From positions 27,230 to 91,229 of the forward strand of contig CANJHY010000001.1 in assembly GCA_947474275.1 (NCBI GenBank): a DNA stretch of 64,000 nucleotides. Direction: 5' to 3'. Under the pieces are notes generated by a model, which ran no database searches, was not told the DNA's origin, and was given only the letters and a program-made list of their open reading frames with translations. A program made the translations under genes and the position numbers. This document shows, in pieces, positions 7,202 through 14,742 of this stretch. The stretch comes from PALSA-1004 sp947474275. Lineage in GTDB: Bacteria > Pseudomonadota > Gammaproteobacteria > Burkholderiales > SG8-41. Numbering within the stretch: the first letter of the stretch is position 1; every line of letters starts with the position of its first letter.

Positions 7202-8476
7202 CTAGTGCCGGATGCCCGGCGAGTTGAGCTTCTCGCCCTTGTTGAGGGCGGCCAGCGCGAGTTCTATATCGCCATATTCAGCGGCGTCGGGAGGCAGTTC
7301 GTTGGCGCGCACCGACACGTTGCACCATTGAAAGCGCTTGCGGATGTCCCAGATATCGCCGCGGCTGGTGCGCCAGGTCGGGAAGTGCGCGACCGTGCCC
7401 TTCGATTCGACCAGGTACTGGCCGCGCACCCATTTGTTCGCGTGGCGCTCCCGCGTATGGCAATCGACGCACGCCATATTGAGTTGTCCGACCTTGCGCT
7501 GCATCAGGCTTTGGCCGTTTTTTACGGCACGCTTGGCACCTGCACCCGCGAGGTCCGGGTTGATCGGCGCGCCATTGGCAATGTTATGCAGGTAAATCGA
7601 CAATCCCGTGTTGTCGTCGCTTTGCATCAGCATTTCATCGCCGGTCGTGGCGCGCGCGTGTCGCGTAATGAATTCCTCTACCCCCATCACCTTGTTGAGG
7701 CGCGGTTCGAAGCGCGGCATGCGCGCCGCCCACGTCTTGAACGCGGTCTCGGGCGCCGCGTGACACGACGCGCACGCTTTGCCATTGGCACCCGCGCGTT
7801 TGAACGCATCCTTGCCGCGGTCGAGTCCGAACATGCCGGGATTCTCGGTGGGGTCGAGATTGTCGCGGCTTTCCACCGGCGCCGGGCGCGTGTTGGGGTT
7901 TTCGTTCTTGTCGGTGATCGCGTACGGTTCCTTGAGCGTTTTCAGGAAGGCGACGATGTCCCGCACCTCGTCGAGGCGGTAAACCTGATACGCGCCCCAC
8001 GGCGGCATGATGCTGTTGGGGTTGTATATGCGCGCATCGTAGACATAGTTGAAGAGCCATTGATCGTCGCGCGTGGCACCCACTGCCGACAAATCGGGGC
8101 CGACATTGCCGGGCTGCGCCGGCGTCGTTTTTCCCATCACGTGACATACCACGCAACTGCCGCCGCGCGTGCGATCGTATGCAAGCGTGCGGCCGCGGTC
8201 AGCATTGCCTTCTACCGGCAAAGTAAAACCGGGCGCTGGATGCATGGCGGGCGACGCGTTGCCGACCGCCAGATTGTTGAAATCCCGCCAGTCGGCCTGC
8301 GGCCACGAGGAGCCCTGTGAGTCGACCTTGTAGCGTTGCCACGGCCGCACGGATGCAGGCTTCTTGAGTTCGAGCGGTGCTGCCGCCGTCTTCGCGGTGG
8401 CTGGTCCGGCGCCCAGCACCGGAGCGACCGCCAGCGCCAATGCCAATCCAGTTGCCGTCAATGCAATCCTGGCCAT
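7202..8476 (-). CDS. SoxXA fusion: c-type cytochrome SoxX joined to diheme SoxA
   Basis: 424 residues from ATG 8476 (GGGAATAGTG precedes it; the longer ORF start at 8512 gives an unlikely leader). Signal peptide, then a SoxX-like domain with heme motif CVVCH (108-112), 'GNVGPDLSAVG' and likely Met ligand in 'SIMPPWGAY' (Met157). A linker near residues 185-215 leads to SoxA: CASCH (236-240), CVDCH (336-340), then 'FPTWRTSRGDIWDIRKRFQW' with the heme-ligating/active-site Cys385 and 'NVSVRANELP'. SoxXA oxidatively joins thiosulfate to the SoxY carrier cysteine. SoxX and SoxA are normally separate subunits; here one reading frame encodes both, with three hemes in total. No stop or frameshift is visible between them. 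Confidence 0.9.
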   Translation of the reverse strand: MARIALTATGLALALAVAPVLGAGPATAKTAAAPLELKKPASVRPWQRYKVDSQGSSWPQADWRDFNNLAVGNASPAMHPAPGFTLPVEGNADRGRTLAYDRTRGGSCVVCHVMGKTTPAQPGNVGPDLSAVGATRDDQWLFNYVYDARIYNPNSIMPPWGAYQVYRLDEVRDIVAFLKTLKEPYAITDKNENPNTRPAPVESRDNLDPTENPGMFGLDRGKDAFKRAGANGKACASCHAAPETAFKTWAARMPRFEPRLNKVMGVEEFITRHARATTGDEMLMQSDDNTGLSIYLHNIANGAPINPDLAGAGAKRAVKNGQSLMQRKVGQLNMACVDCHTRERHANKWVRGQYLVESKGTVAHFPTWRTSRGDIWDIRKRFQWCNVSVRANELPPDAAEYGDIELALAALNKGEKLNSPGIRH

Positions 8477-8538
8477 CACTATTCCCGTATCAGTCAATCG
8501 CGTGTGCGGCATTTCGGCGGAGCGTGTTGGGGGGCGGT

Positions 8539-8853
8539 TCAGGCTGCTACCGTCGTATCGATGCTGCCTTTGTCGCCGGTTGTGTCGGTCCAGCTAACGG
8601 TGATTTTGTCGCCGGGTTTGGCGCCTTTGACGCGAAACCCGAGAAAGGGATTGCGCGCGACCGCCTGGCTCCATTGTGCGTCGAGCACCGTTTTTCCGTT
8701 GTGCGTGGCGATTACGCTCTGAATGAAATGCATCGGCACCAGGTCGCCCTTTTCGTTCTTGCGCTGGCCGGTTTCCATCGGATGGCTCATCAGCACCTTG
8801 ACGTCGGCGGCATCGCCTTCCATCCTGGCGCGAATTTTCATCGGTTCAGCCAT
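8539..8853 (-). CDS. soxZ: SoxZ, sulfur-carrier complex subunit
   Basis: 104 residues, normal for SoxZ, preceded by AAGGAAA. SoxZ is the immunoglobulin-like partner of SoxY. 'MKIRARMEGDAADVKVLMSH', 'PMETGQR', 'PMHFIQSV' and 'NPFLGFRVKGAKPGDKITVS' are SoxZ signatures. No signal peptide is needed because SoxYZ is co-exported through the SoxY Tat signal. It lies 48 bp after soxY and 62 bp before soxXA in the same operon. Confidence 0.95.
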   Translation of the reverse strand: MAEPMKIRARMEGDAADVKVLMSHPMETGQRKNEKGDLVPMHFIQSVIATHNGKTVLDAQWSQAVARNPFLGFRVKGAKPGDKITVSWTDTTGDKGSIDTTVAA

Positions 8854-8901
8854 GCGTATTTCCTTGTGCGAATTTAAGGGTCAGGAACATGTGCAGCGTG
8901 G

Positions 8902-9372
8902 TCAGCCGCCGCAACCGCCGATGGTGACCTTGACTTCCTTGGTGACGGTGAAAAATTTGCCGTCGGCCTTGACCACCGCGATCACGTTCGAGGTCTGTCC
9001 CATTTTGAGCTTGGTCGAGACATAGCCTTCGGCGCCGTTGACGAAATCGAAGGTGCCGCTGAGCGGGAAAGGGTTTTTGTCGATGACGATCGAAATGCTC
9101 TGCGTGTTCGGAATTTTGCTGGTGACCGTGACGGGCACCTGCGCGCCGTTTTCAGCGATATCGGGCACGACCAGCGTGATGTCTTTGCTCGGTTGCGCGC
9201 CGGTCACGCCGAGCGATTTCAGGGCATCGGCGGCCGCCTTGGCTTCAAAACCGGTTTTGTTCCACACCGCGGCGAGCGCATTGCCCGTTCTCAACAGACC
9301 CGCGCCGGCGGCCAGCATGAGCGGCGCGGCGGCGCCAATCGCTTTGAGCAATGTTCTGCGTAATCGTTGCAT
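8902..9372 (-). CDS. soxY: SoxY, covalent sulfur carrier
   Basis: 156 residues with strong AAGGAGAAAAG before the ATG. The N-terminus has twin arginines (RLRRTLLKAIGAAAP) followed by a hydrophobic stretch, fitting Tat export of folded SoxYZ. The protein ends exactly in the GGCGG swinging-arm motif whose cysteine carries the sulfur intermediate between SoxXA, SoxB and other Sox enzymes. First gene of the soxYZ-soxXA-soxB operon; no clear sigma70 promoter is evident in the 144 bp between it and moaC, which could also be transcribed upstream of it in the same direction. Confidence 0.95.
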   Translation of the reverse strand: MQRLRRTLLKAIGAAAPLMLAAGAGLLRTGNALAAVWNKTGFEAKAAADALKSLGVTGAQPSKDITLVVPDIAENGAQVPVTVTSKIPNTQSISIVIDKNPFPLSGTFDFVNGAEGYVSTKLKMGQTSNVIAVVKADGKFFTVTKEVKVTIGGCGG

Positions 9373-9516
9373 CTTTTCTCCTTCGGAGACCGGTGCGTAT
9401 CCGGATCGATTGGTGCTTCAATCCAGGCTGAATTTTGATCGCGCCGTGTCAGCGGACGCACATGCTAGCCAAGTTTGGCGGGGCTGTCTATTCCGCCTGC
9501 GGCGCGCTTGGCGAAT

Positions 9517-10002
9517 TCAGGCGCGTGCCTTGCGCACCCAGTGCCCCGACTTGCCGCCTTTCTTTTCAAGCAGGCAGATTTCTTCGATGCGCATGCCGCG
9601 GTCGACCGCTTTGCACATGTCGTAAATCGTGAGCAGACCGGCAGCTACCGCGGTGAGCGCTTCCATTTCGACGCCGGTGCGGCCGCGCGTTTCCGCCTGG
9701 GCTATGCAAGTAACGGCTTTTTGTTTGGTATCGATGGCAAGCTCGACGCTGACACGGGTGAGCGCCAGCGGGTGCGCGAGCGGAATCAGGTCGGCTGCGC
9801 GTTTGGCGCCCTGGATGGCGGCGATGCGCGCAATGCCGAGCACGTCGCCTTTTTTCGCGCCGCCCGCGGCGATCAGCGCAAGGGTTGCGCGCTGCATGAC
9901 AATGCGGCCGCCTGCGCGGGCGACACGATGCGTTTCGTCCTTGCCGGCGACGTCGACCATATGCGCCTGGCCGTGCGGGTTGAAATGAGTCAGCTTTTTC
10001 AA
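9517..10002 (-). CDS. moaC: cyclic pyranopterin monophosphate synthase MoaC
   Basis: 161 residues, the usual MoaC length, when started at TTG 10002, which has GGAG seven bases upstream; the longer frame to 10083 adds 27 atypical residues. MoaC converts the MoaA product to cPMP in molybdenum cofactor synthesis. Visible signatures: 'LTHFNPHGQAHMVDV', 'KGDVLGIARIAAIQGAKRA', 'LIPLAHPL', 'GVEMEALTAV' and 'YDMCKAVDRGM'. No other moa genes are nearby. It lies 144 bp upstream of soxY on the same strand, but a link to the sulfur genes is not shown. Confidence 0.95.
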   Translation of the reverse strand: MKKLTHFNPHGQAHMVDVAGKDETHRVARAGGRIVMQRATLALIAAGGAKKGDVLGIARIAAIQGAKRAADLIPLAHPLALTRVSVELAIDTKQKAVTCIAQAETRGRTGVEMEALTAVAAGLLTIYDMCKAVDRGMRIEEICLLEKKGGKSGHWVRKARA

Positions 10003-10148
10003 TGCGGGTCTCCATCCGGGCAGGGTGCGCTCCTGTACAATCGTGCCGGGCCTGCCGCCCGCACGCTTTGTACAAGACGCCAAGTATAAGACACCATGAG
10101 CGCCGCCATCACAACAATTGTCCGCTGCCCGTCGCGCCGCGCCTTGCC

Positions 10149-11534
10149 ATGAGTTCCGGTCAGTCTGTCGGGGGCGATAGCGGCGATGCGATGTCGCGCG
10201 CGGTCGATGCCTACGACCAGGGGGAGCTCGACGCGTCGCGTGTGCTGTGCGAGCAGCAATTGCGCGTGGAGCCGTCGAACGCGGTGGCGTTAATGCTGCT
10301 GGGACTCATTGCCAAACGCGGGCTGCAGGTCGAGGACGCCATACCGCTGCTCGAGCGCTCGGTGCGGATTGCACCCAACCGCAAGTCATTGACGAGCCTC
10401 GCCGACTGCTATTTGCGCGTGGGCCGCCTCAAGCAGGGGCTGCACTATATCGACCAGGTGCTTGCCGGAAACACCGACAATCTGGAGGCATTGCTGATCA
10501 AGGCGGCAATTCTGCATGGCCAGCAGAAGTTCGACGACGCGCTCGCATGTATCGACGACGCTGCGCGGCTGGCACCGGAATCGCATCTGGTGGAAGCTCG
10601 CCTCGGCAGCGTACTGGCCGAACTCGGACAATACGAAGCCGCGGAGCAGCACTTTCAGGCCGCGGCGCGCGTGTCGCGCGAAGCCCGCCATTGTGGCCTG
10701 ATCAATTTCCGGCAAAGCGTGTGGCGGCAAATCGCGCCGTCCGCCGCTGTCGCAGTGGCTGACGAGTTTGCGCACCTGCGCGCGCCGGATATTGAAGCGC
10801 CATACGATGCGGTCGTCGCCGCATGTTGCGATGCCCGGTATTTTTACAAGTACGGCGTTACGTTCATGAACTCCTACGCGCAGAACGCCGCCGGCGGCAA
10901 GCTGCTGCATTTGCACATCCTCGATCCGGAGGAGGGTTTTGCAGCGCATCTTGAAACGCTGATTGCGCAGCTGGGATTGCGCAACGTCGTGGCGACTTAC
11001 GAGTACGCGCCGGTCGACGAAGAGCCGGACTTCAATCTGCGGCGGACGTTTTACAGCTGCGCGCGGTTCCTGCGCATGGCAGCGCTGCTTGCGCATTACC
11101 AGAAGACCATTGCGTGCTTCGACATCGACACAGTGTTCGAGGCGCCGCTCGATGAACTTGTCGGCAGCGTGGGCGGCGCCGACATCGGGCTGGTGCGGCG
11201 CGACCCGCCCGATTCGCCGTGGCTGGATATTGTCGCCAACATCGTGATCGCGAACAATACCGCGGGCACGCTGCGCTATTTTTCAGCGGTCGAGAATTTT
11301 ATCCGCCATTTCGTCGGGCGCGGAAAACTGTTCTGGCATCTCGACCAGATCGCGCTGTTTTGCGTGCTGAAGATGATGGAGCGTTTCGACGCGCCGCCGC
11401 AGGTCGCGCCAATACCGCCGTCCGCGCTTGGCGCGGTGTGGCATATCGGCAATCCGTACGAATACCGGCGTGCGGAATACCGAGTGGCGCGCTACCAGTT
11501 GGCGGATTTTGCGCCGCATGCCAAGCAGCCCTGA
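10149..11534 (+). CDS. TPR repeat protein with GT-A (GT8-like) glycosyltransferase domain
   Basis: 461 residues from ATG 10149; the longer frame to 10002 covers the moaC promoter side and looks non-coding. Residues ~10-190 are TPR units. The second half reads like a GT-A transferase: 'YDAVVAACCDARYFYKYGVT', 'LLHLHILDP', then 'TIACFDIDTVF' with a DxD-type metal/sugar-nucleotide motif, and 'VIANNTAGTLRYFS' and 'WHLDQIALF' as in GT8-like proteins. ATG 10096 opens an 18-codon ORF whose TGA overlaps this start (ATGA at 10149), possibly coupling translation. It is the third TPR-sugar-transferase architecture within 11 kb, with a catalytic module different from the others. Confidence 0.75.
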   Translation: MSSGQSVGGDSGDAMSRAVDAYDQGELDASRVLCEQQLRVEPSNAVALMLLGLIAKRGLQVEDAIPLLERSVRIAPNRKSLTSLADCYLRVGRLKQGLHYIDQVLAGNTDNLEALLIKAAILHGQQKFDDALACIDDAARLAPESHLVEARLGSVLAELGQYEAAEQHFQAAARVSREARHCGLINFRQSVWRQIAPSAAVAVADEFAHLRAPDIEAPYDAVVAACCDARYFYKYGVTFMNSYAQNAAGGKLLHLHILDPEEGFAAHLETLIAQLGLRNVVATYEYAPVDEEPDFNLRRTFYSCARFLRMAALLAHYQKTIACFDIDTVFEAPLDELVGSVGGADIGLVRRDPPDSPWLDIVANIVIANNTAGTLRYFSAVENFIRHFVGRGKLFWHLDQIALFCVLKMMERFDAPPQVAPIPPSALGAVWHIGNPYEYRRAEYRVARYQLADFAPHAKQP

Positions 11535-11645
11535 GTTGGTTGCGGGCACGCGGGTCTATTTATATTCCATCGGGCCAGGCGGCGCGCGCGGCGGCGCGGT
11601 CGTGCCCGCCGCGGAACTTCGCGCGATTCGGATTATCATAGCTAA

Positions 11646-13082
11646 GTGAAACCGTTTATCCGCATACTGGCCTTGCTTTTTTGCGCGTTGCCGTCGGCAC
11701 TGGGCCAGGGCCTGCCCGATCTCGGTGATGTATCGCAGAGCGAACTGTCGCCGCAAACCGAACGCCGGCTGGGCGAGAGCATCATGCGCGAGATACGCGC
11801 CGACCGCAGCTATTCGGACGACGCCGAAATCACCGATTACCTGAATGCGCTGGGCTACAAGCTGGTCGCCGCGAGCGCCGATTCGCGCCAGGAATTCAAT
11901 TTCTTTCTCATCATGGACCCGCAGGTCAACGCGTTCGCATTGCCCGGTGGTTTCGTCGGCATCAACTCCGGACTGATACTGACCGCGCAAAGCGAGTCCG
12001 AACTCGCCGGCGTGGTGTCGCACGAAGTGGCGCACGTTACACAACGCCACATGGCGCGCATGCTGGCCCAGCAGAAGCAGTCGCAGATTGCTTCGCTTGC
12101 GGCGCTCGCGGTCGCGGTGCTCGCCGCCCGCTCCAGCCCGGAGATATCGCAGGCGGCAATCATGGCTTCGCAGGCGGGCACCATACAGTCGGCGCTTAAT
12201 TACACGCGCGATCACGAGCGCGAGGCCGATCGCGTGGGGTTCCAGGTGTTGGAAAAAGCCGGGTTCGACGCGCAGGCGATGGCGCTGTTCTTCGAGCGTA
12301 TGCAGCGCGCCACGCGTTTTTACGAAACCAGCGCGCCGGCTTATTTGCGCACTCACCCGATGACATACGAGCGCATTGCGGACATGCAGAGCCGCGCGCA
12401 GCACCTGCCGTACCGCCAGGTGCCGGACAGCATCGAATTCCAGCTGATGCGCGCCAAGATCAGGGCAGCGCAGGACAGCCCGCGCGAAGCGGTGGCGTTT
12501 TTCGAGGAAAGCCTGGGCGCGCGCAAGTATTTGAGCGAAGTGGCGAGCCGTTACGGCATGGTGTCGGCACTGCTGCGCACGAAGGCGTATGCGCGCGCCG
12601 GCAAGGAACTGCAGACGCTGCGCAAAGCGTTGCCCGACAACGCCGCCGTCGACACGCTGGCCGCCCGTTATTATGTCGCCAGCGGCGACGCGGGGACGGC
12701 GGCGCAGACTTACCGCGATGCACTGAAAAGCCATCCCGGCTATCGCGCGCTGGTGTACGACTATGCGGAAGTGCTGCTCGGCAGCCACCAGCCGGGCGAA
12801 GCGTTGAAACTGGTCGAGAGCCGGATGCAATACTCGGTGTCTGACAACCGCATGTACGAATTACAGGCGAAATGTTATGCCGCGCTCGGCAAGCGCCTGC
12901 CGCAGCACCGCGCGCTGGCCGAGGCGTATTTCCGCTTGGGCAACCTGCAATCCGCGATCGAACAACTGCTGCTGGCGCAAAAAAGCGGCGACGGCGATTT
13001 TTACCAGATGTCGAGCGTGGATGCGCGGCTGCGCGAACTGCGCACGCTGGAAGCCGAAGCGCGGCGCGAAAACCGCAAGTAA
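11646..13082 (+). CDS. bepA: BepA/YfgC-like periplasmic M48 metalloprotease with TPR domain
   Basis: 478 residues from GTG 11646. Signal peptide of ~20 residues ending in 'SALG'. The M48 catalytic motif HEVAHVTQRH (HExxH) is intact, with the third zinc ligand Glu in 'READRVGFQVLEKAGFD'. The C-terminal ~200 residues are TPR helices. BepA-type proteins chaperone or degrade outer-membrane beta-barrel proteins such as LptD at the BAM complex. Length agrees with E. coli BepA (487). It is a stand-alone gene, convergent with chrA. No clear promoter in the 111-bp gap before it. Confidence 0.9.
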   Translation: MKPFIRILALLFCALPSALGQGLPDLGDVSQSELSPQTERRLGESIMREIRADRSYSDDAEITDYLNALGYKLVAASADSRQEFNFFLIMDPQVNAFALPGGFVGINSGLILTAQSESELAGVVSHEVAHVTQRHMARMLAQQKQSQIASLAALAVAVLAARSSPEISQAAIMASQAGTIQSALNYTRDHEREADRVGFQVLEKAGFDAQAMALFFERMQRATRFYETSAPAYLRTHPMTYERIADMQSRAQHLPYRQVPDSIEFQLMRAKIRAAQDSPREAVAFFEESLGARKYLSEVASRYGMVSALLRTKAYARAGKELQTLRKALPDNAAVDTLAARYYVASGDAGTAAQTYRDALKSHPGYRALVYDYAEVLLGSHQPGEALKLVESRMQYSVSDNRMYELQAKCYAALGKRLPQHRALAEAYFRLGNLQSAIEQLLLAQKSGDGDFYQMSSVDARLRELRTLEAEARRENRK

Positions 13083-13113
13083 CGCGACCGGGTTTTTTGC
13101 CGGATCCGGCGCG

Positions 13114-14460
13114 TCAGAACAGGGTGTACAGCAGGCCGATCGCACCGCACCCCGCGATGACGGGAATGATGCCCACTTTGTAACGGAACAGCGCGATGAA
13201 AGCGGCGGCGCCGATCGCCGCGGCCGGCCATTCGAAGCGGCCGTCGAAGCCGCTGGGCCACAGCACGTGCCAGGCGAAAAACACCGCGAGATTGAGGATA
13301 ACACCGACCACCGCCGCCGTGATGCCGGTGAGGGGGGCGGTGAACCTGAGGTTGCCATGCGTGGTTTCGATCAGCGGCGCGCCGAGAAAAATAAAAATAA
13401 AACTCGGCAGGAAGGTGAAGTAGGTGACGACCAGCGCCGCGGCCGCGCCGGCCATGAACAGGCTGTCGGGCCCGAAAATCTGCTTCGTCCAGCCGCCGAC
13501 GAAGCCGACGAAGGTCACGACCATGATCAGCGGGCCCGGTGTCGTTTCGCCCAGTGCCAGGCCGTCGATCATTTGCGTGGCCGTGAGCCACTGGAATTGC
13601 TCGACGGCTCCCTGATAGACGTAAGGCAGGACGGCGTATGCGCCGCCAAAGGTGAGCAATGCCGCTTTGGTGAAGAACCAGCTCATTTGGGTGAGCGTCG
13701 CATCCCAGCCGTAGCGCGTCCACAGCAGCGCCATCGCGCCGCCCCATAGTGCTGCACCGGCCAGACCAAGACGCGCGAAACGAGCCCAGCTGAACAAAGC
13801 ATGCGGCGGAGTTGGCGTATCGTCATCGATGATCGCCGCGCCGTAGCTTTTACCGGCTGAGCCGTGGCCGCCGCCGGTCGCGAATTTGTCCGGCGCGTAG
13901 CGTCCGCCGAAATAGCCGATGATGCCCGCCGCGAGTACGATATAGGGAAAGGGTATTTTGAGTGCGAAAATCGCCACGAACGCCGCGGCCGCAATCGACC
14001 ATAACGCCGCATTTTTCAATGCGCGCGAACCGATGCGCCAGGCGGCGAATACCACGATAGCGGTGACCGCCGGCTTGATGCCGTAGAGTATGCCCGCGAC
14101 CGCCGGCAGCTGGCCGTACGCCATGTATATCCACGACAGGGCAATCAGGATGAATAGCGACGGCAACACGAATAACGTGCCGGCCACGATGCCGCCGCGG
14201 GTTTTGTGCATGAGCCAGCCGATGTAGGTCGCGAGCTGCTGGGCTTCGGGTCCCGGCAGCACCATGCAGTAATTGAGCGCGTGCAGGAAGCGCTGCTCGG
14301 AAATCCAGCGTTTTTTCTCGACCAGGTCGTGGTGCATGATCGCAATCTGGCCGGTCGGGCCGCCGAAACTCACGAACCCGAGTTTGAGCCAATACCAGAA
14401 TGCCGCCGCGAATGTGACTGGCGCGGGTGGCGTTGCAGCGGGTGTTACGTCATTTTTCAT
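13114..14460 (-). CDS. chrA: ChrA-family chromate transporter (two-domain CHR)
   Basis: 448 residues with about a dozen hydrophobic segments. Both halves carry CHR signatures: 'FVSFGGPTGQIAIMH' and 'VLPGPEAQQLATYIGW' in the first, 'LTFGGAYAVLPYVYQ' and 'GETTPGPLIMVVTFVGF' in the second. This is the full-length long CHR form that exports chromate, possibly using sulfate-related chemistry. A Gly/Ser/Lys-rich cytoplasmic loop (residues ~195-225) separates the halves. It is convergent with bepA and divergent from the kinase gene; no chrB regulator is adjacent. Confidence 0.9.
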   Translation of the reverse strand: MKNDVTPAATPPAPVTFAAAFWYWLKLGFVSFGGPTGQIAIMHHDLVEKKRWISEQRFLHALNYCMVLPGPEAQQLATYIGWLMHKTRGGIVAGTLFVLPSLFILIALSWIYMAYGQLPAVAGILYGIKPAVTAIVVFAAWRIGSRALKNAALWSIAAAAFVAIFALKIPFPYIVLAAGIIGYFGGRYAPDKFATGGGHGSAGKSYGAAIIDDDTPTPPHALFSWARFARLGLAGAALWGGAMALLWTRYGWDATLTQMSWFFTKAALLTFGGAYAVLPYVYQGAVEQFQWLTATQMIDGLALGETTPGPLIMVVTFVGFVGGWTKQIFGPDSLFMAGAAAALVVTYFTFLPSFIFIFLGAPLIETTHGNLRFTAPLTGITAAVVGVILNLAVFFAWHVLWPSGFDGRFEWPAAAIGAAAFIALFRYKVGIIPVIAGCGAIGLLYTLF

Positions 14461-14560
14461 GGATCAAGAGCCAAAAAATTGCCGTTCCGGCACTTCAAAC
14501 GCCGGAAGCTCGGTAGCGCGAGCATAACAGCCATTTACGTTATTGGAATTCGCGCTAAAT

Positions 14561-14580
14561 GCCAGGCGTATTCGCCTGGC
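14561..14580. promoter_or_regulatory. perfect inverted repeat in the chrA-kinase divergent spacer
   Basis: GCCAGGCG TATT CGCCTGGC is an 8-bp perfect palindrome with a 4-nt loop; a third half-site (CGCCTGG) follows four bases later. It has no T-run and lies between divergent genes, so an operator is more likely than a terminator. The regulator is unknown. Confidence 0.5.
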
Positions 14581-14646
14581 ATACGCCTGGAAACGCGCCG
14601 CTTATAGCCAAAACATTACAAGCCACGCAAATATACAGCTTTATGG

Positions 14647-14694
14647 TATTGTATTTATTTAGTATTGTATTTATTTAGTATTGTATTTATTTAC
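14647..14694. repeat. 16-bp tandem repeat, three copies
   Basis: The unit TATTGTATTTATTTAG occurs three times in direct tandem (last copy one base different). The block is almost pure A/T in a GC-rich genome and lies ~50-95 bp upstream of the kinase start. Confidence 0.9.
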
Positions 14695-14742
14695 AAATCG
14701 GCCTCGCCACCGGGCGTGGGCCCCGGCCGATGGGCTTATACG

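Noticed and set aside
6626..8320. 564-codon plus-strand ORF across soxB/soxXA
   Set aside because: Antisense to two clearly identified Sox genes; no start signal or domain.
9517..10083. Longer moaC with 27 extra N-terminal residues
   Set aside because: The extension has atypical composition and MoaC of 161 residues from TTG 10002 with a good ribosome-binding site matches the family.
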